This document shows, piece after piece, positions 1 through 5,107 of a stretch of DNA of 6,758 bases; within the stretch, counting starts at the first letter, position 1, and each line of letters opens with the position of its first letter. Source of the stretch: Actinobacteria bacterium UBA4719 (GTDB taxonomy: Bacteria > Actinomycetota > Actinomycetes > Actinomycetales > Dermatophilaceae). The position numbers and the translations under genes are program-made. Under the pieces are notes generated by a model. The model worked only from the letters and a program-made list of their open reading frames with translations. It was not told where the DNA came from and did not search any database. The stretch is taken from NCBI GenBank assembly GCA_002404345.1, contig DHJN01000127.1, forward strand, positions 1 through 6,758. The letters are read 5' to 3'.

Positions 1-992
1 ACCCACGCCGCCTGATCGCCTCGACCCTCCACGTTGAGAGCGGCGGCCTGCGTCTCCCAACCGCGAAGCTGGGTCTTCGAAAACGGGGAGGCGTCCGGCG
101 CCACCATGACCGACTGACCGTCCATGAGCGGGATGCCGCGCAGGTACTGCTCGCTGCCCCAGAACTGGAAGCCCGTTGAGTCGTCGTCGACCGAAACGAC
201 GCTGGCCCCAACCCTCTCGCAGAGACTGTCCAACCCTCGCCGCGAGAGCACCCCAAGGTGACGGGGCGCGTCGAGCTGCACCCACGCGGCGCCATACGTC
301 TCGAAGGCGTGGCTCGAGGGGGTGGGCATCCGGATCAGGACCCGACCTCCCGGTGTCAGCCGTTTCAATGCCTCGCGAAGACTGCTTTGAGGGTCGGGGA
401 CATGCTCGAAGCTGTGGTGGAACATGATGAGGTCGTAGTGGCCCTCGACGTCGCTGAGGTCCTGACGCTTCAAGCGCCCACCGGTGCTCAGGTTCCGTTC
501 CACCGACATGAACGGGTCCACGCCGGTCACGTCCTTCACCCCGGCCAGGCCCAGGGCGAACACCAACATGCCAGAGCCACATCCGACGTCCAGGACGCGG
601 GTGTTCTTGCCATGGACCAGGCCGGCCCGTTTGATAGAGCGAAGGACCGAGACCAGGGTCCGCAGCTGTCGACGTGGAATGAGCGCCGTGGCGGTGCCCG
701 ACAGCACGCCGCGACCCCACAGGACCGAGCCGATCACCAGCTGGGCAAACTGCCGAACGCCCGGGGCGCCCAGGGCCCGCTCTGGGTCCAGATCAACCGA
801 GTAGTAGTTCGTCGGGTAGTAGGACGACATGTCTTCGGGAATCGAGATCAGGGCGAGGCTGCCACAGTTGGCACACACGGAGTAGTCGAACTCCTCCTTG
901 AGACCGAACATGTTCTCGCGGACCGCCAGCACATCGTTGCTGGAAGCGCTCGAACAGGCGGGACAGCTGTGGGCGGCGTTCGTTTTTGGCAC
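1..992 (-). CDS. Class I SAM-dependent methyltransferase with N-terminal zinc ribbon (3' end cut by window edge)
   Basis: Translated by eye from a GTG start at 992; 330 codons are visible and the frame is still open at the left edge, so the C-terminus is missing. An N-terminal zinc ribbon is formed by CPAC (Cys10, Cys13) and CANC (Cys40, Cys43). A Tyr-rich SYYPTNYYS stretch (57-65) follows, as in methyltransferases of surface-polysaccharide clusters. The Rossmann fold shows SAM motif I VLDVGCGSG (133-141), an acidic residue in TGVDP (156-160), the post-II segment FHHSFEHVPDP (191-201) and LTPGGRVLIRMP (212-223). Probable role: methylation of a sugar or other small acceptor; the substrate cannot be told from sequence. 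The start lies 10 bases after the stop of the SDR gene, with a weak AGGTAGG at 1002-1008 that overlaps that stop codon. No ATG is available in frame. Family assignment is firm, substrate unknown. Confidence 0.9.
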   Translation of the reverse strand, partial: MPKTNAAHSCPACSSASSNDVLAVRENMFGLKEEFDYSVCANCGSLALISIPEDMSSYYPTNYYSVDLDPERALGAPGVRQFAQLVIGSVLWGRGVLSGTATALIPRRQLRTLVSVLRSIKRAGLVHGKNTRVLDVGCGSGMLVFALGLAGVKDVTGVDPFMSVERNLSTGGRLKRQDLSDVEGHYDLIMFHHSFEHVPDPQSSLREALKRLTPGGRVLIRMPTPSSHAFETYGAAWVQLDAPRHLGVLSRRGLDSLCERVGASVVSVDDDSTGFQFWGSEQYLRGIPLMDGQSVMVAPDASPFSKTQLRGWETQAAALNVEGRGDQAAW

Positions 993-1002
993 GATGACGA
1001 AC

Positions 1003-2016
1003 CTACCTGTGATCGCCAGACAAACGCGGCAATGGCGCCACTGCTGGCATTGGTCCCGCCGTCCCGCAGTCCTGCAGCCGTCTGCGCAGGTCCGCCAGCG
1101 TGGCACTGACCCCCACCGGCAGCGGGGTGAGTGCCCGCCGATCCAGCTGCGGCCAGACGACCGAACGCAGGCTCAGGTCGCGGGCCTGGAACCTGGCTGC
1201 CGGGGACGCCCCCAGGACAACGCGGGGCGTCCGTTTGAAGATCCTGCGGGTCTCGCCCAGGATCGCCCCAATTGTCAGCGGACGAAGTGTCGCAAGGTTC
1301 TTGGTCACCACGACGGGACCCGCGGCCCCGTTCGCGGACGAGCGGAGCCGTTCCAGCCCGTCGGCAATCATCTCCGCGCAGTCGGGGGCGAAGATGTAGT
1401 CCCGCAAAGTGTCCAGTGGCACGAAGATCGACACGGGCTGCCCGGTTAGGCCCGCCCTGCAGATCTGCGAGATCAGTCCCTGCGCCTTCGCGAGATTCTG
1501 CCCGGGCCCGTAAAGGTTGGCGATCCGACCGATGAATACCGGCGTGCCGTTCTCGGCGGCCCACCTGGCAAGCATCCGTTCCGACGCCAGCTTGGCCTCC
1601 CCGTACGGTGCGAGCGGCCGAACGGGTGAGTTCTCGTCATACGGGGGAGCGCTGACGCCTGCATAGACGGCACCGGCGGACGAGGCGAAGAACACGGCTC
1701 CGGCACCCGGGGTGGGCGCCGCGCCGAGAACCTCGAGGGTGGCCCGGAGGTAGGACTGCTCCATCGCCAGTGCGGCCCGATCCGCCCCGGTCACCCCCGC
1801 CCCCGCCGCCCAGACCACCTGCCACGGCCCGTTGGCAGCCGCCTGCAGGAACTCGCCGGCCTGTCGCCTCAGGACGACCTGCGCCTCCACCCGACCCCAC
1901 GGGACAGCGGCGGTCCCGGACCACATGGGGGCCCGTTGGCGCAACGTGGCTTGCATGTGCTGGCCCAGCAGCCCGCCCCGCCCGACGACCCAGGACAGCG
2001 GCGGACCCTGGTTCAC
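1003..2016 (-). CDS. NAD(P)-dependent epimerase/dehydratase family protein (extended SDR)
   Basis: A 337-residue Rossmann-fold protein, a normal length for extended SDRs that interconvert nucleotide sugars. The nucleotide-binding glycine motif VVGRGGLLG lies at 10-18. The strand ending in FFASSAGAVYAG (109-120) supplies the catalytic Ser. The YGEAK motif gives Tyr138 and Lys142 of the YxxxK pair. The substrate-side segment GRIANLYGPGQN (163-174) and the DYIFAPDCAEMI stretch (206-217) are typical of sugar epimerases/dehydratases. The frame is open back to 2148, but the extra 44 residues overlap the glycosyltransferase gene and look like low-complexity shadow sequence. The GTG at 2016, 13 bases after the glycosyltransferase stop, puts the first beta strand at the expected place, although its ribosome binding site is poor. 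No acidic residue is evident at the end of the second strand, so NAD versus NADP preference is open. The reaction and sugar cannot be named. Confidence 0.9.
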   Translation of the reverse strand: MNQGPPLSWVVGRGGLLGQHMQATLRQRAPMWSGTAAVPWGRVEAQVVLRRQAGEFLQAAANGPWQVVWAAGAGVTGADRAALAMEQSYLRATLEVLGAAPTPGAGAVFFASSAGAVYAGVSAPPYDENSPVRPLAPYGEAKLASERMLARWAAENGTPVFIGRIANLYGPGQNLAKAQGLISQICRAGLTGQPVSIFVPLDTLRDYIFAPDCAEMIADGLERLRSSANGAAGPVVVTKNLATLRPLTIGAILGETRRIFKRTPRVVLGASPAARFQARDLSLRSVVWPQLDRRALTPLPVGVSATLADLRRRLQDCGTAGPMPAVAPLPRLSGDHR

Positions 2017-2029
2017 CGACGGACCCGGC

Positions 2030-3073
2030 TCATCGGACAGCGCGTGTCCGTCGTCCCAGCGCGCTATCGGCCGGGTCGCTGACGATGAGGTACAGCGGTT
2101 TGCCCATGGCCATGTTGACGGCGACGCCGATGTACTCGGCGATGACACCCAGTGAAAAGAGGATCATGCCGGTGCTCAGGAGCAGCAGCACCACGATGGA
2201 GGTCCAGCCCTCCGGGACGTTGCTGGACCTCACGCTCGACAGCACGATCCAGCCGGCATAAAGCACTCCGCCGACCGCAATCAGGACGCCGAGCCCGCTC
2301 ACCAGCCGTAGGCCCCGCGTGCCGCTGGAGAGGACCAGGCGCCAGAAGTGGGACAACAGCCGCCGCAGCGAGTAGCCCGAAGGGCGGTCACCCTCGTGGC
2401 GCAGCCGCACCGGGCACAGCGCCGGCTGGCGACACACCCAACCCATGGCGACATCGAGGTAGACCCCCGAGCCGGCGTAGGCGGCGACGCTGCGACCAAC
2501 CTCGCCGAGCACGAGGCGGTAGCTCTGGAACGAGCCGGCCGCCCCACCGGCCAGAAACACGGCGAAGAACCACTTCGCCAGACGCGAGGAAACGTTGCGG
2601 AACGGGCCATGCGGCGGGAGGTTGGTCGGCTCGGCATAGACGAGCTGGGCGTCCTCGCGCAGCGCGGTGTCCAGCAGGCTACCGATGTCCGCGGGGTCGT
2701 GCTGTCCGTCCTCGTCGAGGGTCACGACCCACGCGCCGCTGGACGACGCGATGCCGGCCAGCGTGGCGGCGTGCTGGCCGAAGTTGCGACTGAGCCAGAC
2801 GGCTCGGACGACGTCGTGCTGATCCGTCAGCTCGCGGATGGTCTCGTCGGAGCGATCCGGTCCGTTGTCATAGGCGAGCAGGACTTCGACGACCTTGTAG
2901 GTGTTGCCGTCAGGGGTCGTTGTGGGACCGGTCAGCGGCAGGATCTCGTCGACCAGCGCAGGCAGCGTGCGTTCGCCCTGGTAGACGGGGATGACGATCG
3001 AGACCCGGTGGTGCGGCTGTTCCCACGTCTGGTTGCCCACATCGTCCAGCCTAGACCAGTCGCCTCGTCGCAC
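2030..3073 (-). CDS. GT2-family membrane glycosyltransferase (polyprenyl-phosphate sugar transferase type)
   Basis: A 347-residue protein with a cytoplasmic GT-A domain and two C-terminal membrane helices, the layout of DPM1/ArnC/GtrB-like enzymes that move a sugar from a nucleotide donor to a polyprenyl phosphate. Visible features: first strand VSIVIPVYQG (24-33); the nucleotide-binding acidic region YDNGPDRSDET (68-78), where the family usually has DDGS; LSRNFGQHAATLAGI (94-108); the DxD-type metal motif LDEDGQHDP (119-127); and a hydrophobic amphipathic stretch near 168-180. The membrane helices are roughly 258-280 and 291-318, followed by a short Arg-rich tail. The GTG at 3073 leaves 3 bases to the upstream stop. 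A GTG at 3040 (residue 12), with AGG nine bases upstream, is an equally plausible start and would still leave the fold intact. The donor sugar and lipid are not readable. It sits between the secreted hydrolase genes and the SDR gene, consistent with surface glycan assembly. Confidence 0.92.
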   Translation of the reverse strand: MRRGDWSRLDDVGNQTWEQPHHRVSIVIPVYQGERTLPALVDEILPLTGPTTTPDGNTYKVVEVLLAYDNGPDRSDETIRELTDQHDVVRAVWLSRNFGQHAATLAGIASSSGAWVVTLDEDGQHDPADIGSLLDTALREDAQLVYAEPTNLPPHGPFRNVSSRLAKWFFAVFLAGGAAGSFQSYRLVLGEVGRSVAAYAGSGVYLDVAMGWVCRQPALCPVRLRHEGDRPSGYSLRRLLSHFWRLVLSSGTRGLRLVSGLGVLIAVGGVLYAGWIVLSSVRSSNVPEGWTSIVVLLLLSTGMILFSLGVIAEYIGVAVNMAMGKPLYLIVSDPADSALGRRTRAVR

Positions 3074-3076
3074 TCA

Positions 3077-5107
3077 TCAGGACAGCACGGTAGAGAAGAT
3101 GTTCCACCCCGCGCCCACGGCCTTGCGCGACAGGAAGCCGCCGGTGCCGCTACCCGGATACATCCACAATGTGCCATCTGGGCCACGTCCGAGCAGGTCG
3201 GACTTGCCGTCACCGTTGAAGTCCCCAGAGCTGGTGAGAGCGGTGAACATGTTCCATCCTCGACCGATGAGTCGACGTGGCATCCATCCACCCGATCCGT
3301 TGCCTGGGTAGAGATACAACAGCCCAGCAGATGTGCGGGCGATGACGTCGGACTTGCCGTCACCGTTGAAGTCCCCGGGGCTGAACAAGGAGGTGAAGCC
3401 GCCGAAGCCGGCGCCGATCCTCCGGGTGCTGAGGAAGCCGCCGGAGCCATTGCCGGAGTACAGCACCAGCTGTCCGTCCGGCCCCCGAGCCACCAGGTCC
3501 GAGCGACGATCGCCGCCGAAGTCACCCACCGGGAAAACCAGGTTGTACTGGCCCCAGCCGGCCCCGACCTTGCGCGGCCGGCCGAGCGGACCGGCAGCCG
3601 TGCCCGGGTTGAGCCACAGGGTCCCATCGGGCTTCTGCGCCATGACATCGGAGAGCGCGTCGGCGTTCCAGGTGCCGGCGGTGAAGACCTTCGAGAACCC
3701 TCCGAAACCGGTGCCAATCACACTCGTCGACTTCCAGCCTGAGGCGCCGTTGCCGGCATACATCCGCAGGGCTCCGGTGCCAGCGACGACCGCGAGAACG
3801 TCCGCCTTCCTGTCACCGCTGAGGTCACGCGGGTATGACGGTTTGGACAGCGGGTATGACGGCACGGGTATGGGGTTGGTCGGGATGAACCACTCGGACC
3901 ACAGTCCGAAGGCAGAGCGGATCGTCGCCCCGGTAACGGTCACCGATCCGGCCGAGCCGTCGACTGCCGCGGTCAGGACGCGTCCTCCCCATTGACCGTG
4001 ACCGTCGCGGCTGATGATCCGAAGCTGGCGATATGTGCCGATCGACGGCCATCGGGCCTGGATGCTGGCCACCGTGATGCTCTTGGTCCATGAGTTGGCG
4101 TTGTTGGGCAACGCTCCGTCATACGGGTCGGCCCTGGCCACGAGGTAGGGCGTGCTGCCCGCTGCGCTCCAGCCGCCGTTTGCCGCGCCGAACTGGGTGA
4201 ACGCTGCCCTGCCACCGTAGGTCAACGACGTGCCGGCACTGGCCGCAACGGCCGCGTCGGAGGTTCCGACCTCGGCCGGGACTCCCGAGTACATCTGGCA
4301 GGAGGTGGTGTCGCAGGTGTCCCAGGTTCGGCCCGCGCTCGCGTGGGCCCGGTCGTAGCTGGCGTAGCTGCGCGCGGCCACCGCCTGGGCTGCCAGCGCG
4401 TTCGGATGCCAGGACGCCGGCATCTCAGCCGGGACCACTCCGCGCAGGTAGCTCTCCATCGGCAGGACGGAGACCGGCGTGATGCTGGTCGACGACGCCC
4501 TGTTTGCGACGATGCTGCCGCGATAGGCGCGCCTGGTCCCGTTCGCGAGCAGCACGTCGACGACGTTCCCGCGCGCGGGGTCGGTGAAAACCGCCGGAGA
4601 GGCCGAGTACGTGTAGAGCTTCCAACCCGCGGACGAGAGCGCGTCGACCTGGAGGCCGCCGACGGAACGGCTCCAGACGCGGTACTTGGTGATCCGGGCC
4701 CCGGTGGCCGTGACCTGCGGCAGTGTCCGGAGCGAGACATTGGCTGCGACGAACCGGAGACCGGCCGGGGTGGGCAGGTACATGGTCGTGTGACTGACCA
4801 CATCCAGGCGAACCCTGATGGTGGGGTTACCGATGCTGGCCAGACTCGTGCCCGGGTAGTAGAAGGCCAGGATGCTCCGCCACGAGAGCCTGCCCACCGC
4901 GGCGGCCCCATAGGCCCCCCACTGCGACATACCGTGGCCGTGGCCAAATCCGTGACCGCTGAGCTTGACGATGTTGTCCAACGGCCGGACGTAGATCTCG
5001 ACCGCCCGCGCGGGAGCTGCGGCGACCAAAGAGACCGACGCAACCATCGCGCCCGCGAGTCCCAGGGACAACGCCCCAAAGTTGCGAAAACGCTCAGCCA
5101 ACAACAT
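3077..5107 (-). CDS. Secreted SpoIID/LytB-family protein with five C-terminal FG-GAP-like repeats
   Basis: A 676-residue exported protein. Residues 1-35 form a signal peptide (Arg-containing n-region, hydrophobic core, ARA|VE cleavage site). The N-terminal SpoIID signature GHGFGHGHGMSQWGAYG is at 51-67. The core SpoIID block ESYLRGVVPAEMPASW is at 218-233, with Glu228 in the position of the catalytic glutamate of SpoIID lytic transglycosylases, followed by ALAAQAVAARSYA (237-249). CDTTSCQMYSG (265-275) holds two cysteines, in the region where SpoIID binds zinc. The domain closes near DPYD (327-330). A Pro-rich linker (409-427) leads to five repeats with calcium-loop cores at about 428, 479, 529, 579 and 629. 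The family cleaves peptidoglycan glycan strands that lack stem peptides. ATG 5107 is chosen because GAGGGAG lies six bases upstream and a clean signal peptide follows. A GTG at 5128 is open in frame but adds a polar ERELD extension. The gene overlaps the amidase gene by 14 bases. No sporulation context is visible, so a role in vegetative wall remodelling is more likely. Confidence 0.93.
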   Translation of the reverse strand: MLLAERFRNFGALSLGLAGAMVASVSLVAAAPARAVEIYVRPLDNIVKLSGHGFGHGHGMSQWGAYGAAAVGRLSWRSILAFYYPGTSLASIGNPTIRVRLDVVSHTTMYLPTPAGLRFVAANVSLRTLPQVTATGARITKYRVWSRSVGGLQVDALSSAGWKLYTYSASPAVFTDPARGNVVDVLLANGTRRAYRGSIVANRASSTSITPVSVLPMESYLRGVVPAEMPASWHPNALAAQAVAARSYASYDRAHASAGRTWDTCDTTSCQMYSGVPAEVGTSDAAVAASAGTSLTYGGRAAFTQFGAANGGWSAAGSTPYLVARADPYDGALPNNANSWTKSITVASIQARWPSIGTYRQLRIISRDGHGQWGGRVLTAAVDGSAGSVTVTGATIRSAFGLWSEWFIPTNPIPVPSYPLSKPSYPRDLSGDRKADVLAVVAGTGALRMYAGNGASGWKSTSVIGTGFGGFSKVFTAGTWNADALSDVMAQKPDGTLWLNPGTAAGPLGRPRKVGAGWGQYNLVFPVGDFGGDRRSDLVARGPDGQLVLYSGNGSGGFLSTRRIGAGFGGFTSLFSPGDFNGDGKSDVIARTSAGLLYLYPGNGSGGWMPRRLIGRGWNMFTALTSSGDFNGDGKSDLLGRGPDGTLWMYPGSGTGGFLSRKAVGAGWNIFSTVLS
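3197..3226 (-). repeat. 30-base exact direct repeat, copy 1 (encodes the DFNGDGKSD calcium loop)
   Basis: These 30 bases are identical to 3347-3376, exactly 150 bases (one repeat unit) away. They cover the DNA for GDFNGDGKSD in the last FG-GAP unit of the SpoIID protein. Identity at the nucleotide level, including third positions, indicates recent unit duplication or gene conversion. Confidence 0.9.
3347..3376 (-). repeat. 30-base exact direct repeat, copy 2 (encodes the DFNGDGKSD calcium loop)
   Basis: This is the second copy of the 30-base identity described at 3197-3226, located in the penultimate FG-GAP unit of the SpoIID protein. The surrounding repeat DNA is similar but not identical. 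Confidence 0.9.

Larger units (their letters stand above)
3080..3826 (-). repeat. Five tandem ~50-residue FG-GAP/VCBS-like repeats in the SpoIID protein
   Basis: Calcium-loop cores DLSGDRKAD, WNADALSD (first Asp lost), DFGGDRRSD, DFNGDGKSD and DFNGDGKSD start about 50 residues (150 bases) apart. Each is followed by a DGxLxLYPGNGxGG-type hairpin and a GxGWN or GFGGF motif. This periodicity is that of beta-propeller blades that bind calcium in the DxNxDGxxD loop. The likely role is extracellular binding to a carbohydrate or wall polymer, or stabilisation of the protein at the surface; the ligand is unknown. Confidence 0.9.

Noticed and set aside
2017..2148. N-terminal extension of the SDR gene to 2148
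   Set aside because: The added 44 residues are Ser/Thr/Pro-rich, overlap the membrane-helix coding part of the glycosyltransferase, and precede the first beta strand of the fold. The GTG at 2016 fits better.
3051..3077. Eight-codon ORF (ATG 3077 to TAG 3051) overlapping the SpoIID stop as TGATG
   Set aside because: It could act as a coupling mini-ORF before the GTG at 3040, but it is so short that it may be chance and it has no ribosome binding site of its own. It is not listed as a gene.
3080..3830. CRISPR-like regular repeat spacing at 150 bases
   Set aside because: The periodicity comes from in-frame protein repeats of about 50 residues; there are no short palindromic repeats with unique spacers and no cas genes.
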